Assembly (NCBI GenBank): GCA_009760855.2
Contig: WPIO01000055.1
Location: 1,653,501 to 1,717,500 of the forward strand
Direction of reading: 5' to 3'
DNA length: 64,000 nt
From: Cristatella mucedo
Lineage: Eukaryota; Bryozoa; Phylactolaemata; Cristatellidae
Below are positions 41,735 through 53,172 of the stretch, in pieces. The notes under the pieces are model-generated. The model did no database searches, was not told the origin of the DNA, and was given only the letters and a program-made list of their open reading frames with translations. How positions within the stretch are numbered: position 1 is the first letter of the stretch; every line of letters starts with the position of its first letter. Both the position numbers and the translations under genes were made by a program.

Positions 41735-44700
41735 CTAGAAGCAAAGCCGATCTCGCATGAGGGCTGCGGGGCCTGTCTAGTGCACGAGCGAGCTGCTTTG
41801 GGCGGCGACGCACCCACCGGCAGGCGACCAGCCAGGAGTATGACCAGTGGCTGTGTAGCTGCGCTGCCTTGCATATATATAAATATATATATATAAATGA
41901 ATTATATAACCTCGACTGCACTAGCTTTGACGATACAGGCTGCAACCAGTGCAGTAGGCCCGCGGGCAGGAAGGCAGGCTGATTCTTTTTCGAGCAGAAA
42001 GGACCCATTCGGTAGATAGTAAATCTCTTTGATTAGGTAGCATTGGAGAGCAGGCCTCTCGGGATTGGCCGATGGGTCGTAGCCGGTTCCCCCCAACCGT
42101 TCAGGGGGCAGGTCAGACGTGAGTTCATCTAGCCGGGTCTACTTGCATGCCTATGTGATTATGATAAAGACATTCGTATAGCGCCCTCAGACTACCAAAT
42201 CACTAGGCACTTGAAAAATGCTTTAAGGGAAGCAAGTCAATGTGGTTAGTGGTAATATGTGTAGCGCCAGCACCCGTAAGCACTTTAAAAAGGACAAATC
42301 GCAAGGACCGAGCAAATGCTGTGAGGAACAGGATCGTTGTAGCTTCATTTTAAATGCCGACAAGACAGGGAATGTCACGACGTCAGTCAGGGAGTGGATT
42401 CCAGGCTTTAGGAGCATACGAGCTCAAGGCACGGTCTCCAAACGGTGTAAGGTTGGTTAGAGGTACAGCTAAATGACAGAAGATCATGAGTCAGAGGAGT
42501 ACATGGTACGATGGCTGGCCATCGTATCTCATCGCCATCGATCTCAGCCTGATTGAGAAGTAGTTCTAGAGCAAGAGAATGAAGGGGCCTAAAAAAAAGA
42601 CCAACTTCGATGCACACTTTGGGGCTCGTTTTTGTTTCACACGTCGACAATTTGCGAATTACTTCCCTTCGTTTGGTACAGCAGCTTACCTAGCAGGCAG
42701 CACAGACTAGCCAGTGGCAGCTCCCACTTACCGTACAGCCTGTGCGAATGCACAGCTAGACAGCTTTTCGTAAACGAAGAGTGCGCATATGAAGAGCCCG
42801 CTGGTGCGTGGATCGAGTGATACTATCCTAACCTAATGTTAAAGTACACGTGACGCCTCAGGCCTCAATCCTCCTCCTCCAGCTCTCCCCCTCCAGTCTG
42901 CTCTCACACGTGCTGCCGAGTCTTCAGTCAGCTAGTCATCTGGCTACCACTTGCATACACTAAATTGAAATTTCAGCATGATCGAGCCTTCCCTTCAGCT
43001 CATACGCACCGCAAGTCTGAAATCAACTCATATCTGGCTACGGTAACTATGTGCAATAACCCGTGCTTCAGCCAAATCTCAGCTTTACGCGTCACTTGCT
43101 GCTCCAGTCAGCTTTCCCATCGCCTCAGAGAGCCGGTCTTTTTAGTTCCGGCATGGTTTTGTTGCATGCGCTCCTGTGCATAATGCAGTGCACGTTACAA
43201 GCCACAGGTCTGACTAACTAGGGGCCATGAGTGTTCATGTTTGCTTAATCACGCCAGCCAAACCATAACACTTAGTTTCTTTTGCATGCTTGATACCGTT
43301 TATGATAATAACCTTTAGGCACTAATTCTCTTGCAGCAAATTGTAAAGCACCAGAATAGAGATAAAGTTCTCTCAGGGCACCAAACAAAAGACTTATTAT
43401 TCTCATTATCAGTACCTCGTTCCTTTAAAGCAGCCTGACCTGAGTCAGTCGGGTGTGCAAGTGGCCCTTAAGGCAGACCCAAGTTTCGACCTCTTAATTG
43501 TCGTCATACAAAGGTCTTTGCCCAGGAAGTGAGGTGTTTACTTTTCTCGATCCATTCGGTGGGTTTGAGTGCTGCAGTGGGCGATCCAATATTGCCCCCT
43601 GCAAGCTGTGGTGACAGCCGTTACGACTCATATGCCGCTAATAATAATAGTAATAATAATACATTTGATAAAGCACTCTCAGAGAACTCAATCTCTTCCT
43701 AGGTGCTTTACAGTTGCTGCAAAGGAAGCACGATCAAGTGGTTATTGTAGCATACTCAATAAACAGCAAGAACAACATGGTTAGGTCTGACATGCACAGG
43801 GTCAGCATGCAAGTATGGTTAGTGGCAGCATTCACAGTGTCAGCACGCATAAGCGCAAAAAGGTCGAATCACAGGGACCCATTAAATGCTGTGATAAATA
43901 GATGCATTTTTAGGTTCTTTTTAAATGTGGTCAAGTCAGGGGATTTCTCGACGCAAGTCGGGAGTGAGTTCAAGGCTTTGGGAGCATACGAACTAAATGC
44001 ACGGTCTCCGAAGAATTTGATGTTTGTACGAGGTATGGGTAAACAGCTTGATTTCGAAAAGCAGGTGGTACGATGCTGAGTCTGGTGGGGGAGTTGATCT
44101 GATAGGTAGGCTAGAGCCAAAGAATGATGGGACCTGAAAGTGAGTGGCAAAACCTTGAAGTCAATGCGTTGCTTGATTGGGAGCCAGTGCAGGTCGGCGA
44201 GAAGTGGTGTGATGTGACAACTGCCACGCTAACGACAGACAAGCCTAGCTGCAGAGTTTTGCACCAGCTGTAAGCGCCTGATTGCACAGGCCGGTAGGCT
44301 TGCAAGCAGTGAGTTACAGAAGTCAAGACGGGATGTCACAAATGCATGGACCAACTTAGATGTGGTCTCCCTGTATCCCAAATTTTAGCAATGTTATGTA
44401 GCTGAAAGTAGGCAGACATGACTGTGAAGTTGATGTGGTCGTCTAACTAGAGGTCACTTTGGAACATCACACCTAGATTTTGTGCAAATTCAACAGGAGA
44501 TATGCTGGCAGAGCCGATTTTGAGCATCAGCCTTTCCAATTTCTGAATCACCCACTTGGTTTGCCCATAACTGGTAAGTAGGTTTTATCATCATTCAATT
44601 TAAGAAAATTTGCTACCATCCATGTGCGATGTCGTCAATACATGCAGCAAGGGAGTTGAGAGAATTCGACGCGCTGGAGGGCTGAGAGGGATCAAAGCAA

Positions 44701-47700
44701 AGGTACAACTGAGTTCATCTGCTTAGAAGTGAAAGCCTAGATTGTGCCTGTGTACCTAATGATCTACTAAGACATGTATCAAGAAAAGCAACAAGTACAA
44801 TTTTCATGGTTATGACTGAGTTCATCTGCTTAGAAGTGAAAGCCTAGACGGTGCTTGGAAATCCCATGGGCAAGAAGGAGAGTATAAATCGTGGACAGAA
44901 CAGGACCAAGCATGGAGCCTTGAGGCACGCCATACTTCAGAGGTCACTTGGACGATCTTTGTCCATTCACATCAATACTCTGGAGTCTCCCACTGAGATA
45001 GGACCTGAACCATTACAGACCAATGCCAGTGGTGCCCAGGCGAGATGAGAGGCGCTCAAGAAGGACTTGGTGATCGATAGTATCGAAAGCTGCCGAACGA
45101 TCGAGCAAAACAAGCAGAAGGTACTCTGCCCATGTCATCATTCCTAAGTAGGTCGTTGTACATCCGAAGCGAATGCTGACTGTGTGGCGGGATTAGCGCT
45201 AAAACCAGGCTATACAAATGAGGCTGTCAAATCAGTTAACTAAAAAAGAATAATAATAATAATAAACCGTCTCGTAAACCTACCAGCAGTGCCACCATGT
45301 TTTGAAGTCTCCGGTGACTTGCCAGCCACGCTCATCATATCTCAAGGCATGCAGTAAGGTCTAGCTGGTACTGTAATTCTCTTTGAGGTGCACCGAATGA
45401 GTCAGAGGAAGAGACCGAGTGAGTCAGAGGAGGGGGGGACACTCGGATGCATTGTTTCCATTGTGAGATTGCAGAGAGGCATCGAAGCTGTATATAAATG
45501 ATCTGTCGATGAAAAGACACTTCTCACTCAGCCTGATTAGAGGTAGAGATTTTCAATTGCCTCAAACGAATTGGCCACATTGTGGCAAACGCAGAGTCCA
45601 TCTTCACGGGTGAACCAGCTGAAGAGAGCTAGGTGACGCATCCTCTGTCATTTTCATTCAACAAATAACAACTGCCTCAACCTGGGCGTCAAAATTGCGG
45701 CATTCGACTTGGTTGGACCAATATCACACAGGCCAAGTCGTTAAGGTCTTTTTTAGTCAGTGGTAGTATAGGTTCTCTCCTCAGCCAAGTCTTTGAAATA
45801 GTCAACATCAGGATCTACATGTCTGCGCCTTGCTTGTAATATAATGTAATGTTTCTCCGTCTGTAACTCTGCAAGGCCATAAAGACCATGTGGGTGTTAC
45901 GCAGGAGAGTTTTGTATAGCGCACTCACAGCCTAAGCGGCTTTCGGTACGCATTCGGTAGCCAACAGACTTCGTCTCACGCAACAAAGAGAAAGTGGGAA
46001 GCATAGCCGAGTCAGGAGAGCAGTTGAGGTAGTGAGTGGCATGGAAGTAGCAGCTCAGGACCGCTGAAAAGGATGAGCCATAGTCGGCAGAAGGAGAGTA
46101 GTTGTCTTTGCATAAGAATTGTGGAAGCGAGTTTCACAGTCTAAGACCTGCAGTGCTAAAGCTTCTGTCGCCAAGGCCTTTAAGCGGAAGGTTGGAACAG
46201 CTAATTTATTGCCCGTAGAGGACCTGAGGGCGTGAAGAGCTGAAACTGGTGCAGCAGTTCAGCTAGGTATGGAGGAGCCAAGCCGTGGCGGCCTTGTGAG
46301 TCAGCGTAAGAACTTTGCTCTGTATCCGTTGATCAACTGGCAGCCATCTTTTAGCAAAGGAGACACGTGCGCAAACCTCTGGGACTTGAAGACTAGCCTT
46401 GCAGCCATATTCATGGTCAGCTGCAGTGGCCTAGTTGCTTTCTTTGGTAGCCCAGCCAAAAGGGGATTATAATAATCAAGCCGAGACAGAACTAAGGAGC
46501 TAGTTAAATTTTTTGCAAGCCACTGTGGTAGACAGCTCCTAATCTTAGATAGGGATCGGACGTGATGGCTAGCTGTAGAAGCAGTCGTCTGAATGAAGCT
46601 TTTAAAAGTGAGGCAGCTGTCGAAAATGACATGTAAATTTCACACCTGTATTTGTACTACTATTGGTGAACCGTAACGGCACACTAGGTAGAGCGATCGC
46701 TTTTCGTGACCTCGGTCCCGAGGTTGTGGGTTTGAATCATGCGGCGGGCGATCCTTTATTGCCACTGCAAACGGTAGCGATAGTCCAGGCTCTTCTGTCG
46801 CTATACAAAAGAGGCTGTTAAATCAACTAACATTTATACTACTATATATAAGGAAGTTACCGTTAACTGTGATGAATTAATGCAGAGAACACACGATCAA
46901 TAGCATGCCTCAACTACTTCATCCAGTAGTTAACACTCGAGGTAAGCACATCAAATACTTATTCGTTTCAGGTTTTCTATCACAATTTGACGAGCTACAT
47001 TACAACACGATGTTTTAGTATGAATACCTAAAAATACTATGCATATAAAATACTCGAATTCATATGATTTAACCACAGACTGTTGGCCATAGCTCTCTGC
47101 AAAATTTTAGAAGATTAATATATTTCAAGTGTATTGCAGTTGTTTACATAAAAGCAAAGTTTGGAGTAAATATCTGCCATTCTCTCTACCTTTGAGGCAT
47201 ACAAATTTGAACAATAACACTCACTGCCCAGGAACATTAAGTGAAATAAAAATTGGTTACACTGTTATCTCTAACAAGTAAATATGCACGGATCAGTTAA
47301 TATGCTTCCAGCCAATGTCCAGAAAGTTATTTAGACTGGGGCTGCAGTGACCGCTGGCTTGGTTTGCCGGCCATCAAACAGAGCGAACCGAGCCAGCACA
47401 AGGAGGCAGCACAAGGAGGTGCAAGGGCGCATGCTTGGCACCTCCGTATCCGGGCTCGCTCCAGTGCAGCTTGGTGCTCTCGTTGACGTCGGCTCCCCTC
47501 TCCACGAGCAGGCGAAGTATTTCCACTCGGCCGTGCATGATGGCGAATCGAGCCGGCGTCACGTACTGCGGCTGCACGGCGAAGAGCTCGCCGTCGTGAG
47601 CATTGAACTGCTTGCCGACGAGCAGTGGCGACGCGTCGCCGTACGAGTCCAGGACGGCTCTGGCGGCAGCCAGGTCTCCGCGTTGTATGGGAGCCCGCAG

Positions 47701-47721
47701 CTCCGACTGGGCGCTGCCCAT
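41223..47721 (-). CDS. Ankyrin-repeat protein, first and last coding exons (middle unresolved)
   Basis: Two minus-strand exons encode ankyrin repeats. The first (from ATG at 47721) starts MGSAQSELRAPIQRGDLAAA, a good N-myristoylation context (Gly2, Ser6), then has a repeat around TPARFAIMHGRVEILRLLVE and RGADVNE. The last (41734 to 41223) carries STLLHHAAKKLD..ALLALGADVMVRD, then RTPLHHVATA..AHARD-type and TGRTPLHYAAERGCAELVAH repeats, an S/Q-rich segment and TGA. The first exon ends inside a repeat (APLHLL), while the last begins at a new one, so a short middle exon carrying the second helix is likely; I could not find it in the 5.7 kb LINE-filled gap. Ankyrin proteins are binding scaffolds; no enzymatic domain is visible. 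It converges with the MARVEL gene. Specific orthology is unknown. Confidence 0.75.
42160..42600 (-). mobile_element. Diverged L2-like LINE fragment in the ankyrin intron
   Basis: TAGCGCCCTCAGACTACC opens an antisense tail, and GGATTCCAGGCTTTAGGAGC corresponds to the antisense KAWN region of ORF2. More diverged than most LINE-A copies. Confidence 0.65.
43230..43412 (+). mobile_element. LINE-A-like 3' end, diverged
   Basis: GCAGCAAATTGTAAAGCACC, then a weakened hairpin and ATT triplets. Confidence 0.6.
43636..45180 (-). mobile_element. Long LINE-A copy in the ankyrin intron
   Basis: From the antisense tail at 43636 through ORF2 C-terminus, the YADD region and, near 45060-45120, the antisense of LLVLLDRSAAFDTIDHQVLL (the RT catalytic block). 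Frames are broken. It keeps the antisense ORF (43714-44079). Confidence 0.85.
45848..46654 (-). mobile_element. LINE-B copy
   Basis: Near full match to the copy at 590-1400 in the same orientation, including GGTATGGAGGAGCCAAGCCG. It ends next to a SINE-2 insertion. Confidence 0.85.
46664..46836 (+). mobile_element. SINE-2 copy with target-site duplication
   Basis: A tRNA-like head (GGCACACTAGGTAGAGCGAT, then GTGGGTTTGAATC as box B), a conserved middle (GGGCGATCCTTTATTGCCAC) and the end CTATACAAAAGAGGCTGTTA. TACTACTAT flanks it at 46655-46663 and 46837-46845, a nine-base duplication showing retrotransposition. Confidence 0.85.
46850..47395. other. AT-rich spacer in the ankyrin intron
   Basis: No repeat or coding motif recognised. 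Confidence 0.4.
47400..47721 (-). CDS. Ankyrin gene first coding exon
   Basis: MGSAQSELR is taken as the start because Gly2/Ser6 fit a myristoylation signal. The frame is open further upstream for about 89 codons with a basic, unconvincing composition. The 3' limit is uncertain: donors at 47413/47412 (phase 0) and 47400/47399 (phase 1) are both weak GTGCTG sites. The phase-1 choice fits the phase of the last exon. Confidence 0.7.
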
Positions 47722-48034
47722 TCGTCGTCGACGATGACGCGGCGGCCGCAGCCGCCCCGCTGCAGCCGCAGCCGGCTGTCCCTCTAGCCTGGTCCCTGCA
47801 TCCTGGAACAGCTGCCGGCTACAGATAGAACACGTATGGAGACAACGAGGCTCGGCCTTGACATTAGGAGAACGAGCGGCGGCTGCTCGATCAGGGAAAA
47901 CCACCAGCTTCAAGCAGGTGGAGCAAGCCGACAGCCCAGGCACTGGTTGGTTTCGGCCGGCCAGCAAATCGCGAAAGCAAGCTAGCAAGCAAGTTCAGGG
48001 GGCAAGGTCGACGAGTGAGCAGGAAGGACACAGA

Positions 48035-48215
48035 AACCTCGGTGAGCCGCGACGGCACACCGAGGTTAGGCAGTTGGTTTACACGACCTCCAGTCCGGGG
48101 TTCGAATCTTGCGGCGGCGGGAGATCCTTGATTGCCGCCCGCTGCAAGCGGTGGCGATGGCCGCAGAGGCACTCCTGTCGCTATGCGAAAGAGGCTGGAG
48201 CTGAATCAGCCAGGG
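48035..48215 (+). mobile_element. SINE-2 copy upstream of the ankyrin gene
   Basis: GGTGAGCCGCGACGGCACAC head, GGGGTTCGAATCTTGCGGCG box B, and CTGTCGCTATGCGAAAGAGG end. About 310 bases upstream of the ankyrin ATG, antisense to the gene. Confidence 0.8.
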
Positions 48216-48434
48216 AGGAGGCTGGACATGCTGGACAGGCTGGACATGTACTGATTCTGATCACTTCTGTCGCGCTGACGAAGAGAGCAGCAGAGCGATC
48301 TGCTAGATCGCCACAAGAATCGCTAGGACGTTGCGTGTCTTTCTGCCTTCATAATGAGCCGCTTGCAGACGAAGCTCAACTCAGCTTGCAACATGCAGCA
48401 GCTAGGCTGCTGCATGTTGCACATCCTGTACCGG

Positions 48435-48570
48435 TCACTTTCACTTTCACTTTCGCACAGCTGCAAGACAGCTGCAGTGAAAAAGTTTCACAAAAGTGCA
48501 AAAGTGATGGAGGCTTAAAGTTTCACAATACTTTCACTTTCACTTTCGCACAGCTGCAAGTCAGCTGCAG
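48435..48570. repeat. 40-bp direct repeat with an internal palindrome
   Basis: CTTTCACTTTCACTTTCGCA followed by CAGCTGCAAG(A/T)CAGCTGCAG occurs at 48435-48477 and 48531-48570; only one or two bases differ. Confidence 0.88.
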
Positions 48571-48714
48571 ACTTTTCTCGATCGCCTACTCGACTGGCTC
48601 CCCGGCACGTAGTGCGAAACCGACCTCGCGCGTCAAACGCCTCATTGTTTTGGTCCATACACTCTCATGCTTTGTAGGCTCAGTCAACGGAATACTCTAT
48701 TTCCGGCTTTCTCA

Positions 48715-48850
48715 CAGCTGTGGTTTGGCTCAGGGGTCAAGGTGCTTGCCTTTCACGAACGAGGTCGTGAACTCAAACCCTTCGGCATATGCAAAGCGAA
48801 TAGATAAAGGTCAAGTTCTCTTGTGATGCTATGCAAATAAGTCACATATT
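48715..48850 (+). mobile_element. SINE-1 copy
   Basis: GGTCAAGGTGCTTGCCTTTC head, GTGAACTCAAACCC as a degraded box B, GGCATATGCAAAGCGAATAG linker and a LINE-A-like end (AAGTTCTCTTGTGATGCTAT). Confidence 0.7.
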
Positions 48851-49069
48851 TATTATAAATATTATGAATACACACACAAACACACACACATATATTCTCA
48901 ATCGAATCAACCGGTCCTCAGGCTCCTGCTGCTCACGCCGTGCCTCTAACCTCTAGCCTTAGACCCATCGGAGCATAGCACAGCTTTCAGTTCCTACTCG
49001 ACTCCCACTCAGTCTTTTTGGCCGTGTGGAGTTACAGGCGGAGATGCATTACAGTACGTGACTCAATTC

Positions 49070-49250
49070 GTCCTTTACGTGCCCCTGGGTCTTAGCCCTA
49101 AGGGCACGTGGTGAACTGGACAAACCAGAGACCCAGTAGATTAGAGTCCTGCAACAGGCAATCGGTTGACTGCTGCAAGTGGGATGATTGTCGATAAGGC
49201 CCTCATGTTATTGATTAAATGAGGCTGTTGCATCAGACCACCATTACTCT
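49070..49250 (+). mobile_element. Degraded tRNA-SINE
   Basis: A tRNA-like head with AGAGTCCTGC and an end similar to SINE-2 (ATGAGGCTGTTGCATCAGAC). Diverged. Confidence 0.4.
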
Positions 49251-49269
49251 ATATTATATTACATGGGAG

Positions 49270-49358
49270 CTATTACTGCAAATGTAAAGCGCCTAGAGAG
49301 AGATTAAGTTCTCTGAGGGCGCTTTATCAAGTGAATTATTATTATTGTTATTATTATT
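49270..49358 (+). mobile_element. LINE-A tail
   Basis: An intact hairpin (GCGCCTAGAGAGAGATTAAG, TTCTCTGAGGGCGC) and (ATT)n; the element is truncated to about 90 bases. Confidence 0.85.
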
Positions 49359-49689
49359 ACTCTTTTGTGGGAGGGCTCGGAGCAACCAGGCTTCTTATAC
49401 AGAGGCATTAAAAGGGGAGGGGCACTGCTTCCGGATCGATTTTGAGAAGGAAGAAGGCCATCGATGTCCACAAAGTGCCGAGTCTCAAACCTACCTCTTC
49501 CTTCCGCTGTCACTTTTCTTACATTGCACTCACTTACTCGCCTAAGCCTTGCCTTACAAGAATGAGGTCGAGTCACACCTTTCTACGGGTATAGGGTGTG
49601 GTTTCATTTAATTGATGACACTGCCCCTGATCGTTGTACGAGTGGGCTGCGACACTCGATGTGGGACGTGCTATTGATGATTGTTGTGA

Positions 49690-49704
49690 CAAGGGAGTCG
49701 GGGG
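49690..49704. repeat. G homopolymer run
   Basis: About 15 consecutive G in a GC-rich patch; quadruplex-prone or an assembly-sensitive site. Confidence 0.9.
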
Positions 49705-50479
49705 GGGGGGGGGGCCGCTCCGGTGGGCGAGAGGAGCGAAGAGAGTCGTGCTTCGCCCCTGCTCTGCGAGTGGTGAAATAAACTGGTGCTGCTGCTCGTC
49801 GGCCAGCGTTCTGTGCTGTTCGCGACGGCAACCAAACTACACAGGGTCTACATGCTGATGGCAGGGTACAGAATACGCTTACAACAGTAAAATCAGCAGC
49901 GATCCGTCTGAGCGCACTTGCATCGCCCATGATCCGGCATGCACGAGCATATCCGGGACGGCACATCCGGCGCGGCACTTCCGCCACGGGCATATCCAGC
50001 ACGGGTACATCCAACTGTACTACCCATCTGGAGCGGCACATTCTAAGAAACTCGCTGTCTGCCCCGCCTGCACGAGCACTTCCGAGAGCAGTGAGACAAG
50101 TGCAGCGAAAGACCGAATGTCCGTCGGTGCACGTGACCCCCCCCCCTTTCCCACTCTATCCAGGCAGTGTGGCAAGCACAAAACGTGGCCCCTGAGCAGC
50201 TCAGCGGCGGTGGTGTGACTTCACCAGGACGACGCCGGGGCGACTTCACCAGGGCCCGAGATGCTCCCTTCGGTGGACATGCCAAGGCAGCACTAGCTGA
50301 GCTTCTGCATAGGCTTGCTCCTCTGGATAGGTACATTTTATGCCAACGGCCAGGTTGTCTATAGCTTGGGCTGACAAGCACGACTGTCCATTGCATGGCA
50401 TGCGATGGACAGTTGTAGTGAGCACCACTCCATTCTAGCTTAGGCCAACTCTAGCTTCTACAAAAAGCATAAGGGAAAC

Positions 50480-51340
50480 GCAGCTGCACAATTCGAAAAA
50501 GCTGAAGTCGACGATCAATGATCTACTAAACTGCTCCCAAGTCAGCTACTTGGTGAGCCGTGATGGCACACTAGGTAAGGCGGTTGCTTTTCACGACCTC
50601 GGTCCCGATGTCATGGGTTCAAATCCTTCATCCGTGGGCGATCCTTTATCGCCACTACAAGCAGTGGTGATAGCTGTAAAGGCTCTTCTGTCGCTATACA
50701 AAAGGGGCTGTTAAGTCAGCTAGTATTTATTTATTTACTTGGCCAGCAATCCTTTTTTCGATCTAGCAGACCATTTTCGACCTTGTTTGTCAGCAAGACA
50801 GATAGTCTGATAGATAATCAGCAAGTCTCTTCCAAAAGTAACGTCCCGATAGGACTTTCCACTCTCAATTCCCTGCAGCGCCTCGGCGTCTGCATTTAAG
50901 CCTGTGTCATTAGTGACCTCATCATGAAATTCATCTCCCAGTCAAAGAAGACTACTAGCTCACTAGAGGCCTATTTCCATTGTCTTACTTCTGAGGTACA
51001 TGGATCTGCTAGTGCCGTGCATAACCAACACATTTAATATATCCTTAGCCTCAGGTCTTGTTCCTGCATCCTAAACAAGATTTTTGTTTGGCCACCGATT
51101 TAAGAAGACCAGGAGAATTTATGCAACTTCACACGGTCTCTCTCCTGCCATTCTTATAAAAGAAACTAGAAAGTGCAGTGGCAGACCATCTAAGCTCCAA
51201 CATCAAAACTCCATACTTAGCAAGGAAGTTCCACTAAGATTTTACTGCTAATAACTTCCCCCATAGAGTCAGCATTGCTGTGAGTGTATAACGACTACCT
51301 CGGGAAGACTGACTTAGGTCGAGTCTCATTGCTAGTTGCA
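50480..51340 (+). mobile_element. LINE-A internal part, interrupted by SINE-2
   Basis: Parallel to 52985-53660 of the longest copy (AAAAAGCTGAAGTCGACGAT, GTCAAAGAAGACTACTAG, CTCAGGTCTTGTTCCTGC). ORF2 is badly decayed. Confidence 0.7.
50551..50735 (+). mobile_element. SINE-2 nested in a LINE copy, with target-site duplication
   Basis: Typical SINE-2 (GGCACACTAGGTAAGGCGGT, GGGTTCAAATCC, CTATACAAAAGGGGCTGTTA). TACTTGG occurs at 50547-50553 and 50736-50742, splitting the LINE sequence. Confidence 0.82.
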
Positions 51341-51344
51341 TTGG

Positions 51345-52165
51345 ATAATAATAACAACATTAATAATAATTCGTTCGCATAGCATAGCCTAGGCGCACTT
51401 AATCCCTGTCCAGGTGCTTTACAGCTCACTGCAAGAGAATCAATACCATGGGGCTTGTGACACGCACGGTATCAAGCATGCAAAAGCAAGCGCCAGGCTT
51501 AGGCCAAAGCAAACAGGAAGATAAGCAAGGCCACCAGTCAGTACGACCGCTGGCTGATAATATGGTCTGAATCATGCGTACTAGGCATGTAAGGTACATC
51601 CCAACAAAAACAGACAAGTCCACTTCGACAAAAGGGAAAGCAGACAGTCACACGTGCGTCTTAACCTGGGATTTAAATGATGCAAGGTAATTGCACTTAG
51701 TGACATGAAGTGAGCTCCAGACTTTCGGAGCATACAAGCTGAAGACTTGATCACTATACAGATCTTAATTTAGTACAATGGACAGTGAGATGACCACATG
51801 CCAAGGAGTGGGCACCATGGTCCTCCAGCACGAGAGGGGGAGCAAGGTTGGAGAAAGGTAGGCTGGTAGTGCAATAGCATGAAGCCATCTTTAAGGCAGA
51901 GATATGATCTGGTAATCGATTCGATAACTGACAGGGAGCGAAAGTGGTCAGAGAGAAAAAATACACTTATTCTGTATAGCACCCAAAGAAAATGTAATCT
52001 ATATTCAGGCGCTAAACATATGCTGCCAGGCTCAAGCCCGCGGATCATGGTCACAGGCAAACACCATACCCCTGGGACAAACTAAGATGGTAGCAGGTAC
52101 GACGTTGACGTGAGACCAGACTGAGGCCGCTCAGTTTTGCACCATTTTGCAGACGATAGGGGCAC
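51345..52165 (-). mobile_element. Diverged L2-like LINE with a nested SINE-1
   Basis: Antisense triplet tail, then TCCAGGTGCTTTACAGCTCA and GACTTTCGGAGCATACAAGC (antisense KAWN region). Element sequence resumes after a SINE-1 at about 51960-52085. Confidence 0.65.
51960..52085 (-). mobile_element. SINE-1 copy, antisense
   Basis: TGTATAGCACCC.. tail, GGCGCTAAACATATGC linker and GGCTCAAGCCCGCGG (box B complement). Confidence 0.65.
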
Positions 52166-52429
52166 CGGCTGAGAGTCCGAATGAAGATAATTGCAGTGAT
52201 CCATACTTATAACTGGTTTGGATCTCTCTGCAGTATTTTATCACGGCATTCGTTACCAACTGCATCTAGAACGCCTATCATTTTGATTGCCATCACTAAT
52301 CATAATAATATCACTGGCACTCCACTGCAATCGCACAGATTCAATCTCATAGGAGATTTCAGAACGATGACGTCAACCGGAGTCTAGGGAGCTTTTAAAG
52401 TACACCGATGGGTGACCGACGGATCCACG

Positions 52430-52640
52430 CTCGCTCCACTACTTCGCATAAAGTACACTCTCCCTCTTGGTGAAGTAATCGCCAAGCTATGCTGCACACA
52501 GCTGTACCTGTGCTTTGATCCCTCCGTACGTTCCAGCATGTCTAACTATACCTCAACATCCTTGCAGCATGTATTGCTGACATTCTCATTTGGAAGCAAA
52601 CTCCAAATTAAATGACGATAAAAACTTACGTTCCAGTAAT
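52430..52640 (+). mobile_element. LINE-A fragment after the YADD motif
   Basis: LYLCFDPSVRSSMSNYTSTS matches the segment after YADDTQ in the full copies; it ends where the longest copy begins. Confidence 0.65.
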
Positions 52641-53102
52641 GGATCAATATAGTGTTACTCAGAAACTGGAAAGTATAATATCTGCCTCACCTCTGCTGCT
52701 CAGTCCCCCTACCGACCTGTCATCATTGGTAGATTGCTACAACACGACACTAGCTGACATGCTCGACGAGTTTGCGCCTCTGACTAAGTGCACTATGCCC
52801 CTCGCCCAGACGGCCTGCGGTTTAAAACAGACATTAAACTAGCTAGGTCTAATAAGCACAAGCTTGAAAAATCATGCAAAAGATCAGGACTGAATGTCGA
52901 TCGACAGGCATAGGAAGACTACTGTAGGTCGTATCAATCGATCCTAGCAAAGTCAAGCTTCTACAGAAACATTGTACAATCGCAGGTGCACAATACAAAA
53001 ACGCTGACGTCGACGATCGTCCGTCTCCTCAACCGCTCCCAGGCTAGCTCCTCACCGAGTGATGAGCTAGCTAATCGCTTCTCTAGCTTCGTTGTCCAGA
53101 GG

Positions 53103-53172
53103 ATCAATATGATCAAAGGGATCAATATGATCAATATGATCAATATGATCAATATGATCAATATGATCAAGA
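53103..53172. repeat. 9-bp minisatellite (ATCAATATG)
   Basis: About six to seven units, expanded inside the LINE-A copy. Confidence 0.92.

Noticed and set aside
47858-48826. 322-codon plus-strand ORF
   Set aside because: It runs antisense through the ankyrin 5' region, a SINE-2, the 40-bp repeats and a SINE-1; the only internal pattern (TFTFTFAQLQ twice) comes from the direct repeat.
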